The notes: generated from the letters alone by a model not told the origin. 64,000 bases of DNA from an uncultured Prevotella sp. (GCA_900316565.1 ONDK01000002.1:45226-109225); one strand, 5' to 3'. Shown: positions 34,018 to 43,797, counted from the first letter of the stretch. Numbers and translations: made by a program.

Positions 34018-35238
34018 ATGAATTTTCCTTTATACATAGCCAAGCGCTACATCTTCTCAAAGAAAAGCACGCACGCCATAAACGTTATAAGCATCATCTC
34101 GGTCATAGGCGTGGCCGTAGCGACGACCGCTCTGGTCGTCATACTCAGCGGCTTCAACGGCTTCGCAGACCTTATAGCGTCGTTCTTCACCAATTTCGAC
34201 CCACAGATAAAAGTAGAGCCGGCGAAAGGCAAGACGATGAGTGAGGACGATCCGAAGCTTCTGAAGCTGAAGGCGATGCCGGAGGTCGACGTATTTTCGT
34301 TCTGCCTTCAGGACCAGGCGCTGGCAGTGTTCTCCGACCATCAGACCATGATACAGCTGAAGGGCGTCGACGACAACTTCGCTGAGCTCAGCGGAATAAC
34401 AAAGATACTCTATGGCGACGGCGACTTCTCGTTGCATGCCGCCGACCTGCAGTATGGTGTGCCGGGAATAGGACTGGCGCAGCAGCTCGGACTGGGAGCA
34501 CAATGGAAGGATTACCTCAGGATTTATGCGCCACGGCGCCGCGGACAACTCGACATGAGCAATCCTACGGAGGCCTTCAGCGTCGACTCTCTGCTCTCAC
34601 CGGGCGTAGTCTTCCAGGTGAAACAGGGGAAGTATGACCGCAACTACATCATCACGTCACTCGAGTTTGCACAGAGGCTTTTCCATAGCAAGGGAGAGGT
34701 GTCGTCGATGGAGTTCCGGCTGAAGGCCGGAGAGAATGTAGATAAGGTGAAAGAGAAGATGAAAGCCATCCTCGGACCGTCATTCACCGTTAAGGACAGA
34801 TACGAGCAGCAGGCCGATACGTTCAAGATAATGAAGGTGGAGAAGCTCTTCGCTTACATCTTCCTCACCTTCATCCTCGTCATCGCCTGCTTCAACATCA
34901 TAGGCAGTCTGTCGATGCTTATCATCGACAAGCAATCTGACATCATAACGCTGCGCAACCTCGGTGCCACCGACAAGCAGATACGGCGCGTGTTCCTCTT
35001 CGAGGGACGTATGATATCAGTGGCTGGAGCAGTGATTGGCATCGCCATAGGCCTCTTCCTATGCTGGCTGCAGCAGACCTACGGCATCGTCAGACTGGGA
35101 GACCAGGCCGGCAATTTTGTCGTCAACGCTTACCCTATAAGCGTTCATCCGCTCGACATCGTGCTGATATTCTTCACTGTCATCGCCGTAGGATGGCTGG
35201 CAGTGTGGTATCCGGTAAGAAGGTTCACGACAAAGTAG
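34018..35238 (+). CDS. LolC/LolE-type lipoprotein-releasing ABC permease
   Basis: A 406-residue inner-membrane permease of the FtsX/MacB fold. It begins MNFPLYIAKRYIFSKKSTHAINVISIISVIGVAVATTALVVILSGFNGF, the LolC/E N-terminal helix, then a periplasmic domain of about 220 residues (MSEDDPKLLKLKAMPEVDVFS). Three further helices at the C-terminus (FAYIFLTFILVIACFNIIGSLSMLI, SVAGAVIGIAIGLFLCW, LDIVLIFFTVIAVGWLAVWYPVRRF) complete it. Lol permeases extract lipoproteins for delivery to the outer membrane. The ATP-binding partner is not in the window. It converges with murI, 35 bases between stops. Confidence 0.88.
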   Translation: MNFPLYIAKRYIFSKKSTHAINVISIISVIGVAVATTALVVILSGFNGFADLIASFFTNFDPQIKVEPAKGKTMSEDDPKLLKLKAMPEVDVFSFCLQDQALAVFSDHQTMIQLKGVDDNFAELSGITKILYGDGDFSLHAADLQYGVPGIGLAQQLGLGAQWKDYLRIYAPRRRGQLDMSNPTEAFSVDSLLSPGVVFQVKQGKYDRNYIITSLEFAQRLFHSKGEVSSMEFRLKAGENVDKVKEKMKAILGPSFTVKDRYEQQADTFKIMKVEKLFAYIFLTFILVIACFNIIGSLSMLIIDKQSDIITLRNLGATDKQIRRVFLFEGRMISVAGAVIGIAIGLFLCWLQQTYGIVRLGDQAGNFVVNAYPISVHPLDIVLIFFTVIAVGWLAVWYPVRRFTTK

Positions 35239-35273
35239 CGAGCCTTCCGCCGGACAGCCGCAATGATGCGCGG

Positions 35274-36122
35274 TTATTCCAGGTCGATATGCTCCACCTT
35301 GATGTCCTCCGGAAGGAAGATGCGGGCGTTCTCCTTGAACTTATCGGCATTCTCAGTGGTGAAGTAACGGGCGGTGGCACCTTTGGTACAGTTCTTCTCC
35401 ATCTCAGGATGACGGCGCAGGTAGTCCTTCAGACTGTCGGCGACATATTCCCCCTGCGGAACGATGCGGACACCGTTGGGCACATACTTCATAATCTTCG
35501 GCATGAGGATGGGGTAATGTGTACAACCAAGGATTAAGGCGTCTATCTTCGGGTCGAGACGCATGATATGGTCTATGCGCTTCTTTACGAAATAGTCGGC
35601 TCCGGGGCTGTCGGCCTCATTGTTCTCTATGATGGGAACCCACAACGGGCAGGCCACACCGGTAACGGTGATATCGGGCCACAGCTTCTCTATCTCCATA
35701 TTATAGCTCTCACTGCGTACAGTACCTTCCGTGGCAAGGACACCAACATGACGCGACTCGGTAAGCTTTCCGATGATTTCCGCCGTGGGACGGATGACTC
35801 CAAGGACCCTTCTGTCAGGGTCTATGTCGGGAAGGTCGCGCTGCTGTATGCTCCTCAGGGCTTTTGCCGAGGCCGTGTTACAGCCGAGGATGACGAGATG
35901 ACAGCCGAGGCTGAACAACTTCATGACGGCCTCACGTGTGAACTGGTAGACGACATCGAAGGAACGCGAGCCATAAGGCGCCCTTGCGTTGTCGCCAAGG
36001 TATATGTAGTCATAGTCGGGCAGAAGCTGTCTGATGCCGTGAAGTATCGTCAGGCCTCCATAACCGGAATCGAAGATGCCGATAGGTCCAGGATTCTGTG
36101 GGAATTGTTCTTTCATAGTCAT
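35274..36122 (-). CDS. murI: Glutamate racemase
   Basis: A 282-residue enzyme giving D-glutamate for peptidoglycan. Motifs: IGIFDSGYGGLTIL with D18, LGDNARAPYGSRS, C81 in ILGCNTASAKALR and the second catalytic cysteine C200 in LILGCTHYPIL, H202 adjacent. It is the last gene of the minus-strand envelope cluster, 113 bases after the third Skp-like gene. Start MTMKEQFPQN is plausible; the family core begins at about residue 13. Confidence 0.96.
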   Translation of the reverse strand: MTMKEQFPQNPGPIGIFDSGYGGLTILHGIRQLLPDYDYIYLGDNARAPYGSRSFDVVYQFTREAVMKLFSLGCHLVILGCNTASAKALRSIQQRDLPDIDPDRRVLGVIRPTAEIIGKLTESRHVGVLATEGTVRSESYNMEIEKLWPDITVTGVACPLWVPIIENNEADSPGADYFVKKRIDHIMRLDPKIDALILGCTHYPILMPKIMKYVPNGVRIVPQGEYVADSLKDYLRRHPEMEKNCTKGATARYFTTENADKFKENARIFLPEDIKVEHIDLE

Positions 36123-36235
36123 ATTATACTATCATTATACATGCTTTGTCTTTGTCAACAGGCTGAGCGAAAGGGAAGGTCCAAATAGACTGTCCGGCGA
36201 TGCCGCAAAGGTGGCAAAGAAGCCTCCGGCGAGCA

Positions 36236-36766
36236 TCATTGCTTTGACAGCTTTGCCTCAAGTGCTGAGGAGATGTCCTCGCCCTGGGCTGGATTGACGA
36301 AGGGAAGGTTATGGTTGTCGGTATTGATGATAAAGGCATAGCCACGTTCTGCGCCTATCTCACGCGCTGCCGCGTCGATTATTGTACATAGAGAGTCGTT
36401 TGCCGAGCGCTCCGCCTCCTTGATAAGACGCTCCGCCTCCTTCTTAAAGTTGGTGTTTCTGTCCATGAGGTCCATGAGCTCAGCCTGACGTTTCTTGCGG
36501 ATGTTTGGGGCCAATCCGGCCTGTTCCTCAATGAAAGACTCGTACTTTGTGTTGAAGTCTTCCTCGGACCGCTTGGCTTCTGCGGCATACTGGGCGCGCA
36601 ACTCGTCGACACCATGACGGGCGATGGCGTAATAGTCGATGGACTTCATAACCTGCTCGTAACTGAAATAGCCGAAGCGAAGTGGCTTCTGAAGCGTGTC
36701 CTGGGCAACGATGCATGCAGGAAGCATCACCAGGGCTATGAAAGCTATGAATATTTTCTTTGTCAT
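36236..36766 (-). CDS. Skp/OmpH-family periplasmic chaperone (third paralogue)
   Basis: A 176-residue secreted protein, signal peptide KKIFIAFIALVMLPACIVAQ. The mature part has the OmpH layout: LRFGYFSYEQVMKSIDYYAIA at the start, a long charged coiled coil (LRAQYAAEAKRSEEDFNTKYESFIEEQAGLAPNIRKKRQAEL) and the closing AREIGAERGYAFIINTDNHNLPFVNPAQGEDISSALEAKL. Skp-like proteins hold unfolded outer-membrane proteins. The frame opens at 36847 but the N-terminus MTKKIFIA at 36766 gives a normal signal peptide. A terminator-like hairpin at 36832-36872 precedes it, so it may be partly uncoupled from the other paralogues. Confidence 0.88.
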   Translation of the reverse strand: MTKKIFIAFIALVMLPACIVAQDTLQKPLRFGYFSYEQVMKSIDYYAIARHGVDELRAQYAAEAKRSEEDFNTKYESFIEEQAGLAPNIRKKRQAELMDLMDRNTNFKKEAERLIKEAERSANDSLCTIIDAAAREIGAERGYAFIINTDNHNLPFVNPAQGEDISSALEAKLSKQ

Positions 36767-36831
36767 AGGAAGATTTTTTTCGTGTCGTAAGAAGTTCTTA
36801 TCTTGTTGTAAGAAAATAAAAGCAAGACAAA

Positions 36832-36872
36832 AGGGGCACAGCGCCACCCTTACTGATGGCGACGGTGCCCCT
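36832..36872 (-). terminator. Terminator-like hairpin between two Skp paralogues
   Basis: On the minus strand AGGGGCAC (36865-36872) pairs with GTGCCCCT (36832-36839) and GTCGCCA-like arms extend inside; a TTTTGTCTTG tract follows. It lies 29 bases after the second paralogue's stop, so it may reduce expression of the third. Confidence 0.75.
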
Positions 36873-36901
36873 AAGAATTTCGTTTTTGGAGGTAAGGAGA
36901 A

Positions 36902-37408
36902 TTACTTAAGCTTATTGTACTCCGTCTTCACCTGCGAAGAAACATCGTCGCTGAGAGCCTCATTGATGTAAATAGGCTGGCCGGCGCTCTTCTCCATGAT
37001 ATAGACATACTTACCTGCCTTAGCAACGTTCTGGATAGCAGTGCGCACCTTATCGAGGATCGGGCCGAGCTGCTTCTGCTGCTCATCGTTGAAAGCCTTC
37101 TGGTTGTCCTGTGCGGTCTGCTGGATCTTAGCGTACATATCCTGCAGCTGCTTCTCAGTCTCCTCCTGCTTGGTAGCGCTCATAGTAGACTTCTGGGTAT
37201 CGTATTCCTTTGCCTTGCGCTCCAGTTCATCCTGCATGGACTTAAGGTTCTTCTGATACTCGTCGCCCTTTGCCTGAAGAGCCTTCTGAACTGCTACTGC
37301 CTCCGGCAGAGACTCAAGGAAAGCCTGTGAGTCGATATAGCCGAACTTTGCCTGTGCGAACATTGTCATTGGTGCTAAAAGCATCAACATTAAAATTAGC
37401 TTTTTCAT
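36902..37408 (-). CDS. Skp/OmpH-family periplasmic chaperone (second paralogue)
   Basis: A 168-residue secreted chaperone; signal peptide KKLILMLMLLAPMTMFAQ. Mature start AKFGYIDSQAFLESLPEAVAVQKAL is the Skp beta-strand, followed by a long coiled-coil hairpin rich in Q, K and E (KNLKSMQDELERKAKEYDTQK, EETEKQLQDMYAKIQQTAQDNQKAFNDEQQKQLG) and the closing strand KYVYIMEKSAGQPIYINEALSDDVSSQVKTEYNKLK. This is the most canonical of the three paralogues. It lies between the other two downstream of bamA, which it serves by delivering unfolded barrels. Confidence 0.92.
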   Translation of the reverse strand: MKKLILMLMLLAPMTMFAQAKFGYIDSQAFLESLPEAVAVQKALQAKGDEYQKNLKSMQDELERKAKEYDTQKSTMSATKQEETEKQLQDMYAKIQQTAQDNQKAFNDEQQKQLGPILDKVRTAIQNVAKAGKYVYIMEKSAGQPIYINEALSDDVSSQVKTEYNKLK

Positions 37409-37488
37409 CTTTTCTGTTTGTAGTTATTATTTGTTATTATTTAGTTCATAAACACTGTATGTATTCCTTCCGCTCCGTAGAGAGACAA

Positions 37489-38043
37489 CTACTGATTGCT
37501 GTACCCAAGTTTCTGGAGCACCTCGTTGGAGATGTCTATCTTCGGAGAGCCGAAGATGATGCCGGCATTTGACGAACGGTCTACGACAAGGCTGTAACCG
37601 CGCTGGTCGGCGATGTCCTTTACGGCATTATAGATTTCATCCTGGATAGGAGTCATCAACGACTCACGCTTCTTGAAGAGCTCACCTTCCGGTCCGAAGT
37701 ATTTCTTCTTCAAGTCGGAAGCCTGCTTCTCCTTGTCCATGATGGCCTGCTGACGCTGCTTCTTCTGCTCCTGGGAGAGGAAGACCACCTCGTTCTGATA
37801 GTTCTTATAGAGGGTGCCGGCCTCCGTGTTGAGGGCTTCCACCTCAGCCTGCCATTTCTTGCTGACCTGATTGAGCTGTTCATTGGCACGCTCATAGGCC
37901 GGTACGTTCTTAAGGATATACTCCATATCGATAAGCGCGAACTTCTGGGCGCTGGCCATCAATGGCGCAACAGAGAAAAGGCAGAGCAGCAAGAAGACTC
38001 TTCCTAATTTTCCCATTCCCTTCTTATTCATCCTTTCTTTCAT
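37489..38043 (-). CDS. Skp/OmpH-family periplasmic chaperone (first paralogue)
   Basis: A 184-residue secreted chaperone. The signal peptide is KLGRVFLLLCLFSVAPLMASAQ; the start could be MKERMNKK (38043), MNKKGMG (38031) or MGKLGRV (38016). The mature part reads KFALIDMEYILKNVPAYERANEQLNQVSKKW, then a charged coiled coil (VEALNTEAGTLYKNYQNEV to QQAIMDKEKQASDLKKKYFGPEGELFKKRESL) and the end GYSLVVDRSSNAGIIFGSPKIDISNEVLQKLGY. It lies 214 bases downstream of bamA; the gap contains only a CTCTCT/AGAGAG hairpin (38215-38235). Confidence 0.9.
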   Translation of the reverse strand: MKERMNKKGMGKLGRVFLLLCLFSVAPLMASAQKFALIDMEYILKNVPAYERANEQLNQVSKKWQAEVEALNTEAGTLYKNYQNEVVFLSQEQKKQRQQAIMDKEKQASDLKKKYFGPEGELFKKRESLMTPIQDEIYNAVKDIADQRGYSLVVDRSSNAGIIFGSPKIDISNEVLQKLGYSNQ

Positions 38044-38257
38044 CGTTTATCATTTTTAATGGGCCGCGGACAATGCCGCGACCACCGTTCTATTATCCAT
38101 ATGTTAACTTGTCCCGCTCAATCCTGTCGATGACACGCGCCGGGCTAAGGTTCCTTAAAGACGCTCCTATCTTTCTTTGGAAACGGGGAGAGAAACCTTT
38201 AAAGGTACTTACACCTCTCTTTGTAGCCCAGAGAGACAGTCCCCTGTGACGCAAGAG

Positions 38258-40921
38258 TTAGAACTCCTGTCCTAAGATAAAGTGGAAGTTGCTTCCACCC
38301 TTCTCCCACCGGCTGCCGGTGAAGACCTTGTCGAAGCCATACGCCCAGTCGATACCCATCAGACCGACCATAGGCAGGAAGATACGGATACCGACACCGG
38401 CAGAACGCTTCATATCGAACGGATTGAAGTCGCTGGTGTTGTACCACGAGTTTCCGGCCTCTACGAAGCCAAGTCCGTATATCGTCGTGTTGCCAAGGAG
38501 GAACGGATAACGCAGCTCGAGCGAGAAGCGGTCGTAGGCGTAGGCGTTGTAGCTTCCGATACCGGCCTTTGCCGCAGCACTCTGAGAGATGGAACCGTTG
38601 TCGTAGCCTCGAAGACCGATTGTCTCCTCAGCATATCCGGTGGAATATCCGCTCATTCCGTCACCACCCATATAATAGGTCTCAAACGGACTCTTGTTAT
38701 ATTTGTTGTAATGTCCGAGAAGTCCCATCTCGACACGCGTCATCAGCACGAAGCACTTAGCACCGCTGGTGAGCGCAGTGAACATACGTCCCTTCAGTTT
38801 CCACTTGTGGTACTCAATCCATTTGTACTTCTCACGCTGCTCAGCCTCGTAAGTTGAGGAGTTGGCATCGTTGGCAAGGTTCTTATAGTCCTTGTTGTTG
38901 AACGCTGACCATGGCGGGGTGAGCGTTACGCTGGCCTGGAACTCCGAGCCACGACGTGGGAAGAGCTGGTTATCGGTCGACGCACGGTTGAGCTGAATGC
39001 TGAGGTTGAGGTTGTTGGCGTTACCGTTACGCATGAGGAAATAGCGCCAGTTCTTCAGCATATATCTGTTATACGACAACTGAAGCGACAACGTGAAGTA
39101 GTCATCCGGCCACCGCAGGCGTTTTCCCCAGCCTACGCTCAGACCGAGCATCTTCACGTATGTGTTCGGGTCGTAATAGTTCTCGTAGTTGTTATAACCG
39201 TAGTTGCCGTAACCATACATATAGTTGTAGTAGTTCTGCAGGTAACCCTGATTATAGTAGCGGCTCGACACGTCGGTCTGCTTTGAGTAGTAAGCGCTGA
39301 CGGAGAACTGTATTGGCCGTTTTCCTCCGAGCCAGTTTGTAGAATAGCTGGCGTTATAGCTCTGGTAGTACGTACCGTTTGTCTGCGCGCCGATTTGCAG
39401 TGTCTCACCGTCACCGACAGGCATGATACCCCGTCGCTTTCCACGCCGGCTGAAGAGGTTGGCCATGGAGAAGTTTGTGAGCTTCAGTCCCACGCGGCCT
39501 ATGACACCGGTCTGTCCCCATCCGAAGGAGAGCTCCACCTGGTCGTTGGACTTCTGCTTCAGGTCCCAGTTGATGTCGACAGTACCGTCCTCATAGTTCG
39601 GCTTCACATCCGGTGTGACGGCCTCCGGGTCGAAATAGCCCATGCTCGCCAGCTCACGTGCAGAACGCTGGAGGGCCTCCTTCGAGAACAGGTCTCCCGG
39701 TTTAGTACGGAGCTCACGGCGTACGACATTCTCGTAGAGGCGGTCGTTGCCGTTGATGCGTACATGGCTGATGTGCGCCTGCTGTCCCTCATAGATACGC
39801 ATCTCCAGGTCTATGGAGTCGCCGACGATGTTCACCTCTGTCGGAGTAAGACTATAGAAGATGTATCCATTGTTCCAATATTCATTTCCGACGGCATCGT
39901 CATCGCCCGTAAGTCGCTTCTGGAGATAGGTCTGGTTGTACACATCTCCCTTCTTCATGTTGAGCAGACGCGAGAGGTAATCAGTCGTATAAACGGTGTT
40001 GCCGACCCATGTTATGTTGCGGATGTAGTACTTCTTTCCCTCATCAATCTTCAGGTAGATGTCCACATGCTTGTTGTCGACATTCCAGACACTGTCCTTC
40101 AGTATCTCAGCGTCACGGTATCCGTACTCGTTATATTTCGTTATGAGGTTCTTCTTATCCTCCGCCCATCTGTCAGGTGTGAACTTCTTTGTCTTGAAGA
40201 AGTTGCCCAACTTCCCGGCCTCGTGTATCTTCTTGAAGGCGCCTTTGGAGAACAAGTTACCCTTCAGCTTCTTATCCGACAGCTGGCTGTTGCCATCAAT
40301 GAAGATATGCCTTACCCTCATTTTCTCCTTTTTGTCGACATCAATGTCGAGGATGACTTCATTCTTATTGGCCACATCATCCCGCTGGCGGATGTTCACC
40401 TCAGCATTCTTGTATCCCTTGTCGTCGAAGTACTTCTTGGCGAGGGTCTTCGCGCGGTCTATCATGTTAGGAGTTATCTGTCCTCCCTTGATAAGTCCGA
40501 GCTTCTTGTCCATGTCCTCGCGCTCGCTTTTCTTCAGTCCGATGTAGTTGATGGCCGAGACGCGCGGACGTGTCTTCAGATAGATGTGCAGGTAGACCTT
40601 GTTTCCGACGAGGGAGTCGGCCGTTATCGACACATCGGAGAACAGTCCATGCTTCCAGTAGCGCTTTACGGCCTCCGTAATCTCGTTTCCCGGCAGCGAT
40701 ATTTCCTGTCCGACGGCAAGTCCGGAGATACCTGTGAGAACATAATCATCGTATCCCTCTACACCCGATGTGGTCAGTCCGCCGATGACAACAGTCTGCG
40801 GAGTACCGGCATAGGATATCTGTGGATTGATAATCTTCTCGTCCTGTGCGTAGGCATTGGTCATCATGCCGACAAGAGCGGCACATATCACCAACACTTT
40901 GTTTATATAACCCTTCATCAA
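38258..40921 (-). CDS. bamA: Outer-membrane protein assembly factor BamA
   Basis: An 887-residue Omp85 protein, the core of the machine that folds beta-barrels in the outer membrane. Signal peptide ends near residue 25 (MMTNAYAQ). Five POTRA domains follow (for example LVGNKVYLHIYLKTRPRVSAINYIGLKKSE, KMRVRHIFIDGNSQLSDKKLKGNL, KYYIRNITWVGNTVYTTDYLSRLL, AHISHVRINGNDRLYENVVRREL), then a barrel starting near 480 with VELSFGWGQTGVIGRVGLKLTNF. The FNLGPNxxxWxxG-like end is MVGLMGIDWAYGFDK, and the last residues HFILGQEF finish in Phe. A Tyr/Asn-rich loop (YYNYMYGYGNYGYNNYENYYDPN) is an extracellular insertion. Confidence 0.97.
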   Translation of the reverse strand: MMKGYINKVLVICAALVGMMTNAYAQDEKIINPQISYAGTPQTVVIGGLTTSGVEGYDDYVLTGISGLAVGQEISLPGNEITEAVKRYWKHGLFSDVSITADSLVGNKVYLHIYLKTRPRVSAINYIGLKKSEREDMDKKLGLIKGGQITPNMIDRAKTLAKKYFDDKGYKNAEVNIRQRDDVANKNEVILDIDVDKKEKMRVRHIFIDGNSQLSDKKLKGNLFSKGAFKKIHEAGKLGNFFKTKKFTPDRWAEDKKNLITKYNEYGYRDAEILKDSVWNVDNKHVDIYLKIDEGKKYYIRNITWVGNTVYTTDYLSRLLNMKKGDVYNQTYLQKRLTGDDDAVGNEYWNNGYIFYSLTPTEVNIVGDSIDLEMRIYEGQQAHISHVRINGNDRLYENVVRRELRTKPGDLFSKEALQRSARELASMGYFDPEAVTPDVKPNYEDGTVDINWDLKQKSNDQVELSFGWGQTGVIGRVGLKLTNFSMANLFSRRGKRRGIMPVGDGETLQIGAQTNGTYYQSYNASYSTNWLGGKRPIQFSVSAYYSKQTDVSSRYYNQGYLQNYYNYMYGYGNYGYNNYENYYDPNTYVKMLGLSVGWGKRLRWPDDYFTLSLQLSYNRYMLKNWRYFLMRNGNANNLNLSIQLNRASTDNQLFPRRGSEFQASVTLTPPWSAFNNKDYKNLANDANSSTYEAEQREKYKWIEYHKWKLKGRMFTALTSGAKCFVLMTRVEMGLLGHYNKYNKSPFETYYMGGDGMSGYSTGYAEETIGLRGYDNGSISQSAAAKAGIGSYNAYAYDRFSLELRYPFLLGNTTIYGLGFVEAGNSWYNTSDFNPFDMKRSAGVGIRIFLPMVGLMGIDWAYGFDKVFTGSRWEKGGSNFHFILGQEF

Positions 40922-40968
40922 TATCTTTTCGTCAATTCATTTATTATCTGTTCATACACCCGTCGCCA

Positions 40969-41721
40969 TCAGGCCTTGCCTTCGTTTTCGACCTGGGTCT
41001 CAGTCTTTCCGAACCTTCTCTGCCGGTGCTGGTAGCTTGCTATGGCCTTACGGAGGTCCTCCTCCGAGAAGTCAGGCCAGTAAGTGTCGCAGAAATACAG
41101 TTCGGAGTAGGCTATCTGCCAAAGAAGATAGTTGCTGATGCGCAGCTCTCCACCAGTGCGTATAAGGAGCTCCGGATCCGGCATGAAGCTGGTTGTCAGC
41201 CTCTCGCTGACGGTATCCTCCGTGATGTCGTCCACGCTGAGCTTGCCTTCCTTCACCTCACGGGCTATCTTCCGTGCAGCCTCTGCTATCTCCCATCGTG
41301 AGCTGTAGCTGAGGGCCACCACCATTGTCATCTTAGAGTTGTTCTTAGTGTGCTCCTCCGTCTCATGCAGCTTGTCCTGCACCTCCTTCGGCAGTCTATC
41401 GACATCTCCGATGACCCGGAAGCGCACATTGTTCTTCATGAAGATCTCATCCTCCAGCGACGTGAGCACCAGTCCCATGAGGGCATGTATCTCCGTGGCG
41501 GGACGGTTCCAGTTCTCCGTAGAGAACGTATACAGCGTAAGGTATTCCACCCCCAACCGGGTACACTCAGACGTTATACGCCTCACCGTCTCCACGCCGG
41601 CCTGGTGACCGTACGTCCGCGGCTGGTTTCTCTCCGTTGCCCACCGTCCGTTGCCATCCATGATAATGGCTATGTGGCGTGGTATACGCGTCATATCGAG
41701 TTCGTCAGTCTTCATCTTCAT
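40969..41721 (-). CDS. uppS: Isoprenyl transferase (undecaprenyl diphosphate synthase family)
   Basis: A 250-residue cis-prenyltransferase making the lipid carrier for cell wall and O-antigen. The catalytic D22 is in [13 protein letters not shown], followed by [49 protein letters not shown] and [41 protein letters not shown], the substrate-binding C-terminal block. It overlaps the end of the DUF6089 gene by 17 bases and precedes bamA by 47 bases. The start MKMKTDELD (41721) or MKTDELD (41715). Confidence 0.96.
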   Translation of the reverse strand: MKMKTDELDMTRIPRHIAIIMDGNGRWATERNQPRTYGHQAGVETVRRITSECTRLGVEYLTLYTFSTENWNRPATEIHALMGLVLTSLEDEIFMKNNVRFRVIGDVDRLPKEVQDKLHETEEHTKNNSKMTMVVALSYSSRWEIAEAARKIAREVKEGKLSVDDITEDTVSERLTTSFMPDPELLIRTGGELRISNYLLWQIAYSELYFCDTYWPDFSEEDLRKAIASYQHRQRRFGKTETQVENEGKA

Positions 41722-42406
41722 TATGACATGTGCGGCACCTTGCCGAGAAGCTGTATGTCAGCGTTACCTGCAAGGTACTGTAGCAATCCGTATTTTTGAA
41801 CATTCCGGAGCTTTCTATGCCGTAGGGGTCCTTCTGTCCGTCGAGCTCATCGCTCAACGTGAAGTGCATAGCCCACTCCAGTCCGATGTTCATTCTATTG
41901 TTTACCTTATATTTCAATCCGATGCCTATAGGCACATTGGCCGTGAAAGCACTCTTTTTGTCGCCATTCTTTATGCTGACGTAGGTACCGCCGATGCCGC
42001 CGAAGACGAAAGGTGTGAGTCTCTGTGCACCGCGGTATTCCCTTCCTGTGCCGTAAGGCCAGAAATTATACTCGTATGTAAGGTCGAAACCCACGAGGGA
42101 ATTGTTGAACTCATACGGTGTCTCCGCGAATGCCGGATAGTAGGTCTCCACATCTTTCGACGAGCCTTTCATCTTTCCGAACATCACGTTGAGCTTCATC
42201 CCACAGTAGGGGTTGAAGTTGTAACGTCCCACCAGCGAGCCCATCGGCTGCAGGTCCTTCGTCAGATTACCGTTGAAATCGCCGAGATAGCCCATGAGAC
42301 CACCTCCCACGCCTACCTCCATACGGTATTCGGTGTCATCCTGTGCCTCTGCCTTCCCGAAGAAGGCTATACACATTATTAATAATATGATACGTCCGAG
42401 TCTCAA
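41705..42406 (-). CDS. DUF6089-like outer-membrane beta-barrel protein
   Basis: A 233-residue protein with a signal peptide ([17 protein letters not shown]). Its mature part is glycine- and aromatic-rich beta structure: [121 protein letters not shown]. This matches the barrel proteins encoded directly before uppS/bamA in Bacteroidota (DUF6089). The C-terminus after the last strand ([12 protein letters not shown]) is hydrophilic, with two cysteines, and overlaps uppS by 17 bases. The function is unknown; the position suggests envelope assembly or surface sensing. Confidence 0.82.
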   Translation of the reverse strand: MRLGRIILLIMCIAFFGKAEAQDDTEYRMEVGVGGGLMGYLGDFNGNLTKDLQPMGSLVGRYNFNPYCGMKLNVMFGKMKGSSKDVETYYPAFAETPYEFNNSLVGFDLTYEYNFWPYGTGREYRGAQRLTPFVFGGIGGTYVSIKNGDKKSAFTANVPIGIGLKYKVNNRMNIGLEWAMHFTLSDELDGQKDPYGIESSGMFKNTDCYSTLQVTLTYSFSARCRTCHNEDED

Positions 42407-42421
42407 ATCCCGTTTCTCTTA

Positions 42422-43771
42422 TCAGTTTTTCCAGACCTTTCCGTCAGCGATAATCCACATTCTGCCGTCCTTGTCGACCGTCATGGCCAGATTGCCATTG
42501 GTAGCCGTCATACCGCTCGGAACGGTAAGCCCGGAGTCTTTCCAGGAAAGTCCGCCGTCAAGGGAGCACAGCAGTGCGCTCACCTCTGAGCCGTCGCTCT
42601 TCAGCGCATAGGGAACGCCTTCATAGGCTGTTACCGCCAGAGCCCGGATAGAGCCCAAGGCATACAAATCCTTTCCGGAGTTATCCACGTAGCTCCACGA
42701 TGTCTCCACAGGACTTGTGGAATAGTCGTCGAGACGTGTCCAGACCCTTGCCTTTATATCGTTTGCTGCCGAACAGCGTCCCACGAGTACCACCTGGTCG
42801 ATATCCTTGTTGGCACGCATCGACGTACAGGAATATGCCGTACCCTCATCAGGGAGCGTCGACGCGTCATCGTCCAAAGTGTCATCAGTCCACGTCACAC
42901 CATTGTCCGCCGACACCATCATGCCAGCCACCTTGCCATTGGCATCGGCCTTAAGGGCATACAGATGTTTCGTGCTTGCCGCTACAAGGCTCTTCAGACT
43001 GCCGTTGACAGCCACCGTCGTCCAGTTGTCTCCGTCGGTGGAGGTCATCAGCTTTCCCTCGTCAAGGGCATAAAGGATATTGTCCTTCGCTATGACGCTC
43101 GCCTTCTCCGAGAAGGTCTGCGCCAGCGGCGTCCATGCGGCGCCGTCAGACGACAGTGTCTTATATCCTACTGTGTGCCCGTTATACCGACCGAAAACAA
43201 ACACCTTACCGCCGGCAGCCAGCGCACGTGTCTCAGCGAGCTGGGCCAGGTCAGTGCTTGTCGTCTTCAGGTTCCAGTCTACCGTTCCCACCGGCACCTT
43301 GCGTACGTTAAGAGTAACGGTATAGTCGGCATAGCGCTGACCGTCCTGCGACACTATGCGCACGGTACGTGGCGTGGAGAAGTCTATAGAGTCAGTAGAA
43401 CTGTAGTACCGCAGCGAGTCGGAGTCTACGTTCTTTACAAGGATGATGCCATTGTTGATCGCCGTGATGGTAGCCAGCATGTGCTTCGCGTCGGTGCCAT
43501 AAGGCAGCGAGTCAGTATTATAAATCTGCCTGCCAAGCTGGTCGATAACCATCTTATAATACGAGCCGTTAACGGTGGTCTTGTAAATAGAATCAGCACC
43601 CGTCGACGACGTGGTGTGCAAGTAGCGGTTCAGCGTACCAAGCGTGAAAGCCGATATCGCCGTGTCCTTGCTATAGTTGTATTCTGTGGTATCATCGTCG
43701 CTGTTCAAGCATGACGACAACATGCAAGCAGCCGCCAAAAGTACAACCAGCGAAGTGAGTTTAAGTTTCAT
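42422..43771 (-). CDS. DUF6242 lipoprotein with BNR-like repeats
   Basis: A 449-residue lipoprotein (lipobox MLSSC, cysteine 21). An N-terminal beta domain (AISAFTLGTLNRYL, YADYTVTLNVRKV) is followed by BNR/sialidase-like beta-propeller repeats with Ser-x-Asp-x-Gly-x-x-Trp motifs: STDGDNWTTVA, SADNGVTWTDD, SLDGGLSWKDSG and SSDGAAWTPLA. The end is DKDGRMWIIADGKVWKN. The family DUF6242 is found in Bacteroidales. It is the first gene of the envelope cluster, 15 bases upstream of the DUF6089 gene. The repeats do not carry the catalytic residues of sialidases as far as visible, so it is probably a binding or scaffold propeller. Confidence 0.82.
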   Translation of the reverse strand: MKLKLTSLVVLLAAACMLSSCLNSDDDTTEYNYSKDTAISAFTLGTLNRYLHTTSSTGADSIYKTTVNGSYYKMVIDQLGRQIYNTDSLPYGTDAKHMLATITAINNGIILVKNVDSDSLRYYSSTDSIDFSTPRTVRIVSQDGQRYADYTVTLNVRKVPVGTVDWNLKTTSTDLAQLAETRALAAGGKVFVFGRYNGHTVGYKTLSSDGAAWTPLAQTFSEKASVIAKDNILYALDEGKLMTSTDGDNWTTVAVNGSLKSLVAASTKHLYALKADANGKVAGMMVSADNGVTWTDDTLDDDASTLPDEGTAYSCTSMRANKDIDQVVLVGRCSAANDIKARVWTRLDDYSTSPVETSWSYVDNSGKDLYALGSIRALAVTAYEGVPYALKSDGSEVSALLCSLDGGLSWKDSGLTVPSGMTATNGNLAMTVDKDGRMWIIADGKVWKN

Positions 43772-43797
43772 ATATGCACAATTTACGAATTTAGCTG

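Noticed and set aside
39395-41035. 546-codon plus-strand frame opposite bamA
   Set aside because: Shadow of bamA codon use; the protein has no signal, domain or start context.
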